Shown here in pieces: positions 33,610 through 42,817 of a stretch of DNA of 64,000 bases. Origin of the DNA: Paenibacillus sp. N3.4 (lineage in GTDB: Bacteria; Bacillota; Bacilli; Paenibacillales; NBRC-103111). Numbering within the stretch: the stretch's first letter is position 1; the number at the start of each line of letters is the position of its first letter. The DNA lies in the NCBI RefSeq assembly GCF_008017805.1, contig NZ_VRTT01000007.1, forward strand, positions 1 through 64,000, in the 5' to 3' direction. The notes beneath the pieces were generated by a model. It was not told where the DNA came from and made no database searches. It saw only the letters and a list, made by a program, of their open reading frames with translations. A program made the position numbers and the translations under genes.

Positions 33610-34890
33610 ATGGAACAACAGGCAATTTGGGCAATCGGCATTTTCTTACTTATTTATGGAATTATCATTTCGGAGAAAATTCATCGTACGATCATCGCCA
33701 TGATTGGTGCAGTATTGATGATCCTCCTAGGCATTGTCGATCAAGAAACAGCCTTGCATCACATTGATTTCAATACACTCGGTCTACTCATTGGCATGAT
33801 GATTATTGTAGGCGTAACAGCAGAGACAGGCCTTTTCAAATATGTAGCTCTTAAGGCTGCAAAAATGGCAAAAGGCAATCCAAAAAGAATCATGGTAGCT
33901 TTGGTGATCATCACAGCGGTTAGTTCTGCGTTTTTGGATAACGTTACGACCGTACTTCTGATGGTTCCTGTTACTTTGAGCATTACAAGACAATTACGTG
34001 TCAATCCAATACCGTTTCTTATTACTCAAATCATAGCATCTAATGTAGGTGGAACAGCTACCTTAATTGGTGATCCACCCAATATTATGATAGGGAGCTC
34101 CGCCAAAGAACTCACATTTATGGCGTTTATTAGTAATTTGACGCCTATTGCCATTATAATTATGCTAGCTTATGTGCCTTTGTTTATTCTTCTATTCGGG
34201 AAACAGATCAAGTCAACGCCCGAACTTCAGCGAAGTATTATGGATATGGATGAAAGCGCTGTGATTACTGATCACAAGCTCTTAAGAAAATGTCTGATCG
34301 TTCTTGGTATTACGATTGTAGGGTTTTTCCTGCATCAGAGTATTCACTTAGAATCAGCTACAGTTGCGTTAACAGGTGCTTTTTTGCTGCTTATTTTGAC
34401 TGGTGAACACATGCTGGAACATGCCTTTCAAAGTGTGGAGTGGACGACGTTATTTTTCTTTGTCGGATTGTTTGTTCTTGTATCCGGATTGGTGGAAACT
34501 GGCGTAATAGCGAAATTGGCTGCACAAGCAATTGAATTAACCGGAGGAAATGTAGTTGCAACTTCGATGCTGATTCTATGGCTTAGTGCGATAGCTTCGG
34601 CATTTCTTGATAATATTCCTTTCGTGGCAACGATGATTCCAATGATTCATGAGATGGGGAATATGGGTGTTAGCAACTTGGAACCGTTGTGGTGGAGTCT
34701 TGCTTTGGGGGCTTGTCTAGGTGGCAATGGCACACTAATTGGCGCGAGTGCTAATTTAATCGTTGCGGGAATGGCGAGTAAAGAGGGTTACCCGATTACT
34801 TTTATTAAGTACTTGAAAATCGGGTTTCCGTTAATGATCCTTTCGATCGTTCTTTCAAGCTTTTATATTTACTTTAGATATTTGATGTAG
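33610..34890 (+). CDS. ArsB/NhaD-type ion transporter
   Basis: A 426-residue inner-membrane protein with about eleven helices in two pseudo-repeats. The pairs SSAFLDNVTTVLLMVPVTL / ASAFLDNIPFVATMIPMI and NVGGTATLIGDPPNIMIG / GGNGTLIGASANLIVAGMA are the family's repeated ion-binding motifs. Such proteins include arsenite carriers, Na+/H+ antiporters of NhaD type and dicarboxylate carriers; the sequence alone does not fix the ion. RBS AAAGGAGGAACT precedes ATG 33610. The following small gene begins 19 bases downstream and may be its partner. Confidence 0.85.
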   Translation: MEQQAIWAIGIFLLIYGIIISEKIHRTIIAMIGAVLMILLGIVDQETALHHIDFNTLGLLIGMMIIVGVTAETGLFKYVALKAAKMAKGNPKRIMVALVIITAVSSAFLDNVTTVLLMVPVTLSITRQLRVNPIPFLITQIIASNVGGTATLIGDPPNIMIGSSAKELTFMAFISNLTPIAIIIMLAYVPLFILLFGKQIKSTPELQRSIMDMDESAVITDHKLLRKCLIVLGITIVGFFLHQSIHLESATVALTGAFLLLILTGEHMLEHAFQSVEWTTLFFFVGLFVLVSGLVETGVIAKLAAQAIELTGGNVVATSMLILWLSAIASAFLDNIPFVATMIPMIHEMGNMGVSNLEPLWWSLALGACLGGNGTLIGASANLIVAGMASKEGYPITFIKYLKIGFPLMILSIVLSSFYIYFRYLM

Positions 34891-34908
34891 GAGGGGGATG
34901 GATGTTTT

Positions 34909-35187
34909 ATGTTAACTTATACGTATAATGACAAAGAAATTGAAATCAGTGAAACGGCAAACGGCAATGATGTTGATTTCCGCATTCGTGTCATCGGAGA
35001 GGGATCTTTGGACACTAGGATTAAGGAGATCCAGCATGATTTCAATCATAATCACGTAGTAACGGACGTTTTGTTCTATGCTTACATGAATCATGAATAT
35101 CAATTCATTGTCAGACAAGACTTTTATGCTGATTTTATCCTTTCTCTCATGAAACATCGGTTGTTAATTAGCGTAACTTGGAACTAA
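34909..35187 (+). CDS. Small hypothetical protein cotranscribed with the transporter
   Basis: A 92-residue soluble protein (LTYTYNDKEIEISETANGND...), mixed alpha/beta by pattern, with no recognised domain. ATG 34909 lies about ten bases after GGAGGGGGA. The short gap to the transporter gene and the shared terminator at 35202 imply one transcript. Similar small proteins next to this transporter type could be accessory factors, but I have no direct evidence. Confidence 0.65.
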   Translation: MLTYTYNDKEIEISETANGNDVDFRIRVIGEGSLDTRIKEIQHDFNHNHVVTDVLFYAYMNHEYQFIVRQDFYADFILSLMKHRLLISVTWN

Positions 35188-35201
35188 GCAACGGAATAGA
35201 A

Positions 35202-35260
35202 GAGCCTGTCACCAACGCATGGCTGCATCCAGCAGCATGCGTTGTGACAGGCTCTTTATT
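35202..35260. terminator. Bidirectional terminator between convergent genes
   Basis: GAGCCTGTCAC..AACGCATG..CTGC pairs with GCAG..CATGCGTT..GTGACAGGCTC (35202-35254), then TTTATTTT. It ends the transporter unit and the minus-strand lacI-family gene. Confidence 0.9.
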
Positions 35261-36292
35261 TTAACGGCTAAACTCTGCTCTAACAACGCCAGTACTTTCA
35301 CGAATGATGAGTTCTGTTTTGATGGAAAAAGCAGAAGGTTTATGTTCTTCTTTTTCAATTAAATCCACCAAGGCCAGAGCGGCGCGTGTTCCCATTTCCT
35401 CTTTATTTTGACGAATCGTGGTTAAAGGGGGATTAACATTGCTGGCCATAGCAATATCATCAAATCCAACAATGGAGACATCAACACCGACTTGCAAGCC
35501 AAGATCCCGTACAGCTTTCATAGCACCGATTGCCATTAAATCTGAAACACAAAAAATAGCTGTTGGAGACATATGCGCTTGAAGCATACTTTTGGCCACG
35601 GAATAACCGCTTTCCTCGCTGAAGTTTCCTTGTGCAATCCACTCGGGTTGTGAAGGTAAGTCGTATTTTTGTAAAGTTTGTTGGTATCCTAAGAATCGCT
35701 CCTGACCTACTTGAGTGGAAAAGCAATCTCCGATGAAACCAATTCGTCTATGGCCTAAATCGACTAAATGTTCGACGGCACATACAGCTCCACCCTTATT
35801 ATCGGAGGTTAAATAGCTCACTCTGGGTCCGGTCAAATCCATGTCAATCGAGATGGTGGGGATTTTACTTTTTAGTAACGACATTAAATGAGGATCATCT
35901 TTATGAATGCCCAATAGCAGAACGCCATCTACATTTCTATGCTTGGCTCGGGCTTCATAATGATAAGGTCCGCCATGTGTAACCGTATTTGTAAAAAAAA
36001 CAATGTCATAGCCATTTCTGCCAATCGTATCTTTAAAGTTTTCTAAAAGAATGTGTAAGAATGGATGGAAAAATCCGTAATTCAGATCATCCTGGAAAAA
36101 AGCGCCGATCATATAGGAACGTTTCGTTGCTAAGCCTCTTGCAGTGGCATTAGGGTGAAAATTAAGTTCTTTTATGATTTCTTGAATTTTCGCGCGTGTT
36201 TTGGGACTAATATCTGAATAGCCATTTAATGCTTTAGAAACTGTTGAAATGGATACACCGGCATGTTTAGCAATTTCGTAGATGGTTGTCAT
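35261..36292 (-). CDS. LacI-family regulator, probable repressor of the beta-glucanase genes
   Basis: A 343-residue regulator. TTIYEIAKHAGVSISTVSKAL is the LacI helix-turn-helix, followed by the hinge LNFHPNATARGLA and a sugar-binding-type effector domain (DGVLLLGIH, HRRIGFIGD, CVSDLMAIGAM, PLTTIRQNKEEMG). The open frame is longer, but the ATG at 36292 is preceded by GAGGTGTG on the minus strand and gives the family start. It is divergent from the GH81 gene; perfect GAAAGCGCTTTC-type palindromes lie between, so it likely represses those glucanase genes. The effector is probably a beta-glucan oligosaccharide (inferred). Confidence 0.9.
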   Translation of the reverse strand: MTTIYEIAKHAGVSISTVSKALNGYSDISPKTRAKIQEIIKELNFHPNATARGLATKRSYMIGAFFQDDLNYGFFHPFLHILLENFKDTIGRNGYDIVFFTNTVTHGGPYHYEARAKHRNVDGVLLLGIHKDDPHLMSLLKSKIPTISIDMDLTGPRVSYLTSDNKGGAVCAVEHLVDLGHRRIGFIGDCFSTQVGQERFLGYQQTLQKYDLPSQPEWIAQGNFSEESGYSVAKSMLQAHMSPTAIFCVSDLMAIGAMKAVRDLGLQVGVDVSIVGFDDIAMASNVNPPLTTIRQNKEEMGTRAALALVDLIEKEEHKPSAFSIKTELIIRESTGVVRAEFSR

Positions 36293-36359
36293 AATGAAGA
36301 GCACACCTCGATTGATTACTGTAGTCATCATTTTATTTTTATCATAACACACTGTAGTT

Positions 36360-36451
36360 GAAGGCGCTTTCTGAACTCGAAAAAATATTTGTGAAAGCAT
36401 TGAAAAATGGTAATATTTGTAGTATCGTAAATTACGAAAGCGCTTTCGTAA
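36360..36451. promoter_or_regulatory. LacI-type operators between the regulator and the glucanase genes
   Basis: TTACGAAAGCGCTTTCGTAA (36432-36451) is a perfect 20-bp palindrome with the GAAAGCGCTTTC core. GAAGGCGCTTTC (36360-36371) is a near-perfect second core 70 bp closer to the regulator. About 165 bp of leader follows before the GH81 start. Confidence 0.8.
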
Positions 36452-36617
36452 TGGTTTGCTAAACACTGTCTTTTTTCCGTAATAGTACCGTTACGAATCG
36501 GTTATTCATTTGTTTGCAGCAAGGTTTATAGGAATTGAAGGATAAGGGGAGGTGTGATAAAGCTTGCAGTCTTGAGAAATACCGATTTCTAGGTTTTACA
36601 CGAAAAAAGGAGGTAGA

Positions 36618-39600
36618 ATGATGCACACTCGAAGCAAAAAGTTAGTGTCCATTTGTTTGGCTACACTACTCATATTTTGCATGCTTTGTTCATTTGCGGG
36701 GATCGCATCTGCCGCAACAATAAACGTTGGCGCAGGGAGTTATACGACAACACTTCCTTCAGGTGCGGTGGCTCCTCAAGGAACCATTTACAAGACTGCG
36801 AATGTTACTGGGGCCATGCCAACCAACGATTGGTGGAGTTCATTAGCCTGGGCTCAATATTCGGACGTTATGTTTCCGCATCCATTTGGCGTAGTAGCCG
36901 GCGCGAGTGGATTAGGAGTCAGTTATCCTGTTCAATCCGCATCCGGAGATGCGATATTTGGCGCCTATGCCAATGATTTTACATTGGGATCTACGGCTAC
37001 AGGCACCTTTCCAGAAACGAAGGTAGACGGGTATTCAGATTGGACGGTCTCTATGCTTTGGAACAATGGGGCCGGAGGCTCTATGCGTGTGACAACAGGG
37101 CATGGATTGCCTTTTATCTACAGTACTTATGCAGGCGGAACACCTAAGCTAACTTTTAGCTCAGTTCCGACCGTATGGTCGGGAAGTGCCTCATCTGCAG
37201 TATTGGGCGTTACTGTGAACGGACATCATTATGCTTTGTTTGGACCTACAGGGTCGACTTGGGCAGGCATAGGAAGCACAACTTTGACCAATAGCTTGGC
37301 AGGCAAAACCTATTTCTCCGTTGCCTTGCTGCCGGATAATACAGCTGCGACGTTAGCTGCTTTTAAAACGTATGGCTACTCCTTCGTGACGAACACACAA
37401 GCCAATTATGCTTACGATGCATCAGCGAGTAAAGTAAACACGACCTATTCGGTAACTACACAAGCCATGGAAGGGACTCAAACAGGAACTATCTTGGCTT
37501 TATACCCGGCTCAATGGAATAATACCGCTCAGTCCTTTTCGCCCTACACCTATGATAGTGTTCGAGGACTGATGAAAACGATTACAGGTTCGTCCTTTAC
37601 GACAAGTTTAACCTATAATGGGGTTTTGGCTGCATTGCCCGCTGTGGGAAGTTATAATGCTGCAACACTATCAACCTTGGTCGATGCGGTGAAAAATGAA
37701 GCTAACCATACAGTTGGAGCAACAGATACGTATTGGTTAGGCAAGTATTTGGGACGTATTGCTAACCTGCTTCCTATTTCGCAGCAAATTGGAAACACGA
37801 CGGCATCAAATAATTTTGAATCTTATTTAGAAAATACGCTTAGTGCCAATTTTACAGCGGCAGGAAAGACTAACAACCTATTTTATTACGATGCTAACTG
37901 GGGCACCTTAATTGGTTATCCAGCCAGCTACGGATCCGATACTTCATTGAACGATCATCACTTTCATTACGGGTATTGGATTCGCGCTGCAGCGGAAGTA
38001 GCCAGGAATAATCCGTCCTGGGCATCCCAAGCGAATTGGGGCGGGATGGTGAATTTGTTGATAAAAGATATCGCGAACTGGGATCGCACGGATACACGTT
38101 TCCCCTATTTGCGGAACTTTGATCCTTATGCCGGGCACTCTTGGGCATCCGGAGATGCCAAATTTGCAGACGGCAACAATAATGAATCTTCTTCGGAGGG
38201 CATTAATGCTTGGGAAGGCTTAATTCTTTGGGGTCAAGACACGGGGAATACAACCATTCGGGATTTAGGCATCTATTTGTATACGACAGAGACCAATGCG
38301 GTAAATGAATACTGGTTCAATATCAATAATACGAATTTCAAAGCAGGCTACAATCATAATTATTCCTCCATGATTTGGGGTGGGAAATCTGTTTATGCCA
38401 CATGGTTTTCGGCAGATCCCCAAAAAATTCGCGGCATCAACATCCTCCCGGTCACCGGTGCTTCTGCTTATTTAGGTTATAATCCGACCTATTCGAGTTC
38501 GTTCATCAATCAGTTGAAAACCGAATTTGGCTCCAATAATTGGACCAGCTGGCCGGATATTTTATGGGAATACCAATCGCTTTATGATGCGCCAGGGGCG
38601 ATAAGTCTGTACAATGCGAATCCGAATTATGTGCCGGAAGATGGCGAAAGCAAGGCACATACGTACAGCTTCATATACAATATGGAGGCCTTAGGACAGG
38701 TGGACGTATCTGTTACGGCAAATATTCCGACCTATGGTGTGTTCAAGAAAGGAACTGTACGTAACTATGTGGCTTACAATGCGGGAACTACCGCCGTTAC
38801 GGTAACCTTCTCAGATGGAAAAACGCTGAGCGTACCGGCAGGACAAATAGTTTCTACCATCGGTGCGAGCACGAACCCTACGATTACTAGCTTAAATCCT
38901 ACCTCTGGACCGACAGGAACCAGTGTGACGATAAGCGGGTCTAACTTTGGAGCAGCGCAAGGAGCCTCGACATTAAAATTCGGTACAACATCAGCGGCAG
39001 TGTCCAGCTGGTCTAATACATCGATTACTGCAACTGTACCCACCGGCCTAGCGATAGGAAGTTACAATGTGATAGCAACCGTAAGTGGAATTGCCAGCAA
39101 CAGTCAGGTATTTTCGGTAACGAGCGGCGGAAGCGGAGGAGCAGTTTCAAAGCTTTACGTGAATTCCGGCGGAGTTCTTAGTAAAACAGAGGGAACCGGT
39201 GCAACAACGAATACAATTGCAAGTGCAGGAGGAGTCAACTATGATGGGACGCCGACGAATGCGGTAACCTATCTGATCACAGGCTTGAATGGTACCTATG
39301 ATGCGACAAAAGCAACAGGGTTTAATTTATTTATCGATGCGGGTACCAACGTGGGAGATGGGGTACAAGTACAAGTACAGTATGATTTTACGGGACATGG
39401 CATCTGGGACCGGACCGAGACCTACAATTACTTTGCCACGAATCCGGTCATAGATTGGGAAAATTACATGCAAAGCCAAGGACTGAAATCTGCTGTGGGT
39501 AGCTTTGCCAATTTAGTCAACGGTAATGTTCAGATCAAAGTTTGGAATGCAATTGGTAGTACGAGTACAACTTTGCGAACAAATGCGAGCAGTGCAAATG

Positions 39601-39635
39601 GACAGCAATCTGTCATTACTATTCCTTTTAATTAA
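36618..39635 (+). CDS. Secreted endo-beta-1,3-glucanase, GH81, with IPT and CBM56
   Basis: A 1,005-residue exported enzyme that hydrolyses beta-1,3-glucan. Signal peptide to about residue 33 (ends ASA). The GH81 domain spans about 36-745: NDWWSSLAWAQYSDVMFPHP near the N-terminus, LNDHHFHYGYWIRAAAEVAR with the conserved acid/His cluster, and DGNNNESSSEGINAWEGL with the catalytic glutamates. An IPT/TIG immunoglobulin-like domain follows (about 752-832), then a C-terminal CBM56 beta-1,3-glucan-binding module (about 844-1005, YDFTGHGIWDRTETYNYF). RBS AAGGAGG; ATG 36618 and 36621 are both possible. The next gene repeats the same C-terminal modules. Confidence 0.93.
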   Translation: MMHTRSKKLVSICLATLLIFCMLCSFAGIASAATINVGAGSYTTTLPSGAVAPQGTIYKTANVTGAMPTNDWWSSLAWAQYSDVMFPHPFGVVAGASGLGVSYPVQSASGDAIFGAYANDFTLGSTATGTFPETKVDGYSDWTVSMLWNNGAGGSMRVTTGHGLPFIYSTYAGGTPKLTFSSVPTVWSGSASSAVLGVTVNGHHYALFGPTGSTWAGIGSTTLTNSLAGKTYFSVALLPDNTAATLAAFKTYGYSFVTNTQANYAYDASASKVNTTYSVTTQAMEGTQTGTILALYPAQWNNTAQSFSPYTYDSVRGLMKTITGSSFTTSLTYNGVLAALPAVGSYNAATLSTLVDAVKNEANHTVGATDTYWLGKYLGRIANLLPISQQIGNTTASNNFESYLENTLSANFTAAGKTNNLFYYDANWGTLIGYPASYGSDTSLNDHHFHYGYWIRAAAEVARNNPSWASQANWGGMVNLLIKDIANWDRTDTRFPYLRNFDPYAGHSWASGDAKFADGNNNESSSEGINAWEGLILWGQDTGNTTIRDLGIYLYTTETNAVNEYWFNINNTNFKAGYNHNYSSMIWGGKSVYATWFSADPQKIRGINILPVTGASAYLGYNPTYSSSFINQLKTEFGSNNWTSWPDILWEYQSLYDAPGAISLYNANPNYVPEDGESKAHTYSFIYNMEALGQVDVSVTANIPTYGVFKKGTVRNYVAYNAGTTAVTVTFSDGKTLSVPAGQIVSTIGASTNPTITSLNPTSGPTGTSVTISGSNFGAAQGASTLKFGTTSAAVSSWSNTSITATVPTGLAIGSYNVIATVSGIASNSQVFSVTSGGSGGAVSKLYVNSGGVLSKTEGTGATTNTIASAGGVNYDGTPTNAVTYLITGLNGTYDATKATGFNLFIDAGTNVGDGVQVQVQYDFTGHGIWDRTETYNYFATNPVIDWENYMQSQGLKSAVGSFANLVNGNVQIKVWNAIGSTSTTLRTNASSANGQQSVITIPFN

Positions 39636-39671
39636 AAGGAAAATTCCAGAATAAAGGTGTGTGAATTGTAG

Positions 39672-42536
39672 ATGAAGCTTAGAAAGCGGAAGTACGTTCG
39701 TTTATTCTTATCCGTTTTATTGTGTTTGACGATGTTTTTTCCAGCAGCCTTGGGCGCGAATGCGGCAACAACGCTATCAGCCGCATCAGATGATGCGTAT
39801 GCATGGTTAAAGGCGCAGCAGGATTTAACGATAGGTTCTGCTGGCGATGGCATGGTTGATAGTTTTGATGATTGGTGGGATGCCACGAATCGTGTGCAGG
39901 TTGCCTATACGTATGACCAGGGTGTTGCGGCTATTGCCTTTATGCTCAAAGGAGACCGCACCCGCGCAGAGAAGCTATTAACCAAAATGGCTGCTTTTCA
40001 AGATCCTAATGGTTCGTGGATTAACTCTTACTGGTGGATTAATGGCTCAGGTGAAGAAATTCGTCAGCATGTCGGGGTAATCGCATGGATGACGATGGCT
40101 TATATGACCTATGAGAAAAAATATGGCGATACGAGGTATCAATCCACGGTAAAAAAAGCACTGGATTGGTGCATCGCTTTTCAAAAGACCAATGGCGGTA
40201 TTTCGGGCGGCAAGACACAATGGGATGCGTTTCCTGCCATGACCGATGAAGTGTGGACTTCCACGGAGCATAACGAAGACATGTATAATCTGTTAAAGTA
40301 TTATGCCAACGTGTTTCCAGACCGTACAACCGCTTATAATAATACGGCATCAGGCGTTAAGAGCTTTTTGGATAATGTAGTTTGGAACGATACGCTGAAG
40401 CGTTGGAACGGGGGATGGAAGAACAACACGAATTTGCTCGATCCTTTAGTGCCGATGGATGTTAACCCATGGGGTGTGCTGTCTTTGGGCTTAACAGGTA
40501 CTAGAGATTATAAGCAATCGCTTGCCTATGTGGATAATGCCAATGGAGTAGGAACTGTGACGGACCCCAAGTATGTCCAGACCCTTGACTATGATGGTCA
40601 GGGACATATGATGACGGCTTATGATTTCGATTGGGAATACGATTGTGCTCCGGCATTTACACAAACGGGACAGCCGAACGGCACAAAATGTGCGGACATT
40701 TGGCTGGAAGGCTCGGCATTTATGTCTTTAGCTCATTATATGAACGGCAATACAGCTAAAGCAGATTCCATATTGAATGAATTGATTAAGAAGCAAGGAA
40801 CCAGCGGAACTTTGCTTGGCGGATTGCCATATTCCTTAAATGGCTCGAACAATAACTATTGGAGAATGAAACAGGAGAACTGTGTTTCCAGTACAGGATG
40901 GCTTATCATCGCTATTGCTCGATATAATCCATTTACAGCACAATATTTGACAGGAACCACCAGTCTAACGATGAGCGGCATCAATCCGACGGCTGGTCCA
41001 ACAGGAAGCACGGTCACGATTAGCGGCTCAGGCTTTGGAGCTACACAAGGTACTTCTACCGTGAAGTTCGGAACGGCAGCAGCGTCCGTTACCGGCTGGT
41101 CGAACACGTCGATTACAGCAACTGTACCAACGGGTCTGACTGCAGGGGCTTATAATGTTGTCGCGACGGTGGGGGGAACAGCCAGCAACTCGCAATCCTT
41201 TACGGTGACTTCACCGACAACAATACCTTCCATATCGGGTTTAAGTCCAACTTCCGGTGCTGTTGGGGCGAGCATAACCATAGCAGGAACGAACTTTGGC
41301 AGCACACAAGGAACCTCGACGGTTAAATTTGGCACAACGGCAGCTGTCGTGACTAGTTGGAGTAATACGTCTATTCAAGTAACCGTGCCGACGGGATTAG
41401 CAAACGGCAGCGTAAATGTGACGGTCGCTAACGGTTCAGGCACAAGTAACGCGGTCGCGTTTACCGTTACTTCGGCGGTTGGGAACTTTACGCAAAGCAC
41501 AACAGAAACGAATAGTAACACGTTGAAAATCATCTTTACTCCGACAACGGTTTCTAATCAACCGATACTCCATTTTCAATCCACGGCTTTGTTTGGAGGC
41601 GCACAACAGAACGTACTGATGACCGATGCCGGGAACGGGTCATGGATCTACAGCATCTCACCACTAAGTGGAGGTAATCAAGTCACCTATACGGTTACGT
41701 ACACGAAGAACGGAATTCAGCAGCCAGAAACGGGGCAGTATGCTTATACATTTGTAGGTAGTAGCGGTAGCACAGCTCCTTCCATCTCAAGCTTGAGCCC
41801 GACTTCGGGACCGATTGGAACAAGTATTACGATAAGCGGTTCCAACCTTGGCGCAGCCCAAGGAAGCTCAACCTTGAAATTCGGAACAGCGTCAGCGTCA
41901 GTAACCAACTGGTCAAGTTCGTCGATCACTGCGGTTGTGCCGACCGGTCTAACCGCGGGCAGCTACAATGTGGTCGCAACAGTAAATGGAACAGCAAGCA
42001 ACAGTCCAACATTTTTGGTAACGAGCAGCGGTGGCGGTGGAACAGGTTCTACGCTGTATGTGAATACGGGCGGAGTTCTTAGTGGATCGGCAGGAACTGG
42101 CGCAACAACGGATACGATTGCAAGTGCCGGCGGAGTGAATCATGATGGAACACCAACGAATGCCACAACCTACCTGATTACCGGATTAAATGGCACCTAT
42201 GATACATCGAAGGCAACTGCCTTCAATTTATTTGTCGACGCAGGGGCCAATGCGGGGGATGGGGTGCAGGTACAAGTGCAGTATGATTTCACGGGACATG
42301 GCGTATGGGATCGTACGGAAACTTTTAATTATTTTGCTACAAATCCGGTAGCAGATTGGGAAAACTATACGCAAAACCAAGGACTGAAATCTGCTGTCGG
42401 CAGCTTTGCCAATTTAGTCAATGGAAAAGTTCAGATAAAGGTTTGGAATGCGATTGGCAGCACGAGCACCACGCTGCGTACGAATGCCAGCAGTGCAAAC
42501 GGTCAGCAATCTACGGTCAGCATTCCATTTAATTAA
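39672..42536 (+). CDS. Secreted alpha/alpha-barrel protein with three IPT domains and CBM56
   Basis: A 954-residue exported protein. The signal peptide ends near residue 31 (AATTLS). Residues about 33-425 form a six-hairpin alpha/alpha barrel (AYAWLKAQQDL, QDPNGSWINSYWWING, EEIRQHVGVIAWMTMAYM), a fold used by several glycosidase families; I cannot name the GH family. IPT/TIG domains follow at about 430-512, 515-600 and 702-785, with a separate beta-sandwich at 604-695. The C-terminal CBM56 (about 792-954) is near identical to that of the preceding GH81 enzyme. It lies 36 bases downstream in the same transcript, so it probably acts on the same glucan. Confidence 0.85.
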   Translation: MKLRKRKYVRLFLSVLLCLTMFFPAALGANAATTLSAASDDAYAWLKAQQDLTIGSAGDGMVDSFDDWWDATNRVQVAYTYDQGVAAIAFMLKGDRTRAEKLLTKMAAFQDPNGSWINSYWWINGSGEEIRQHVGVIAWMTMAYMTYEKKYGDTRYQSTVKKALDWCIAFQKTNGGISGGKTQWDAFPAMTDEVWTSTEHNEDMYNLLKYYANVFPDRTTAYNNTASGVKSFLDNVVWNDTLKRWNGGWKNNTNLLDPLVPMDVNPWGVLSLGLTGTRDYKQSLAYVDNANGVGTVTDPKYVQTLDYDGQGHMMTAYDFDWEYDCAPAFTQTGQPNGTKCADIWLEGSAFMSLAHYMNGNTAKADSILNELIKKQGTSGTLLGGLPYSLNGSNNNYWRMKQENCVSSTGWLIIAIARYNPFTAQYLTGTTSLTMSGINPTAGPTGSTVTISGSGFGATQGTSTVKFGTAAASVTGWSNTSITATVPTGLTAGAYNVVATVGGTASNSQSFTVTSPTTIPSISGLSPTSGAVGASITIAGTNFGSTQGTSTVKFGTTAAVVTSWSNTSIQVTVPTGLANGSVNVTVANGSGTSNAVAFTVTSAVGNFTQSTTETNSNTLKIIFTPTTVSNQPILHFQSTALFGGAQQNVLMTDAGNGSWIYSISPLSGGNQVTYTVTYTKNGIQQPETGQYAYTFVGSSGSTAPSISSLSPTSGPIGTSITISGSNLGAAQGSSTLKFGTASASVTNWSSSSITAVVPTGLTAGSYNVVATVNGTASNSPTFLVTSSGGGGTGSTLYVNTGGVLSGSAGTGATTDTIASAGGVNHDGTPTNATTYLITGLNGTYDTSKATAFNLFVDAGANAGDGVQVQVQYDFTGHGVWDRTETFNYFATNPVADWENYTQNQGLKSAVGSFANLVNGKVQIKVWNAIGSTSTTLRTNASSANGQQSTVSIPFN

Positions 42537-42556
42537 ACCTTTAAGCAGATTTATAA

Positions 42557-42602
42557 AGGGGAAGCAGCAAGGATTTTAATATCCTGTTGTTTCCCTTTTT
42601 TT
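42557..42602 (+). terminator. Terminator after the glucanase operon
   Basis: GGGGAAGCAGCAAGGAT pairs with ATCCTGTTGTTTCCC with small mismatches, followed by TTTTTTTT. Confidence 0.85.
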
Positions 42603-42817
42603 GTTCCTTTTGATTCATGCTGTTGGCGGAATAGAATGCGACATTGGGGGCAGCTGCAATCACGGAGTGACAGCAGCGACAAAATCTACATGGCTTTCAG
42701 TAACAGGGAACCGTATGTTCACAGAATTGCTTGGATTATAGCTCTTTTGCGTCATTTTAAAACCAATCGTGTTCCGCTATGATTCATGATATACGGAAGT
42801 AAAGGAGAGAAATTAGT
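42603..42817 (+). other. Leader region before the metal/cobalamin binding protein gene
   Basis: About 215 bases without a gene. A hairpin with GCTG..TCAC-GGA-GTGA..CAGC lies near 42651-42680. The stretch has G-rich and GCAGC pieces that recall cobalamin riboswitches, but I cannot find the conserved B12 box, so no riboswitch is claimed. Confidence 0.35.

Noticed and set aside
42603..42817. Cobalamin riboswitch before the BtuF/FecB-like gene
   Set aside because: Only loose resemblance (G-rich and GCAGC segments); the conserved B12 box is not found.
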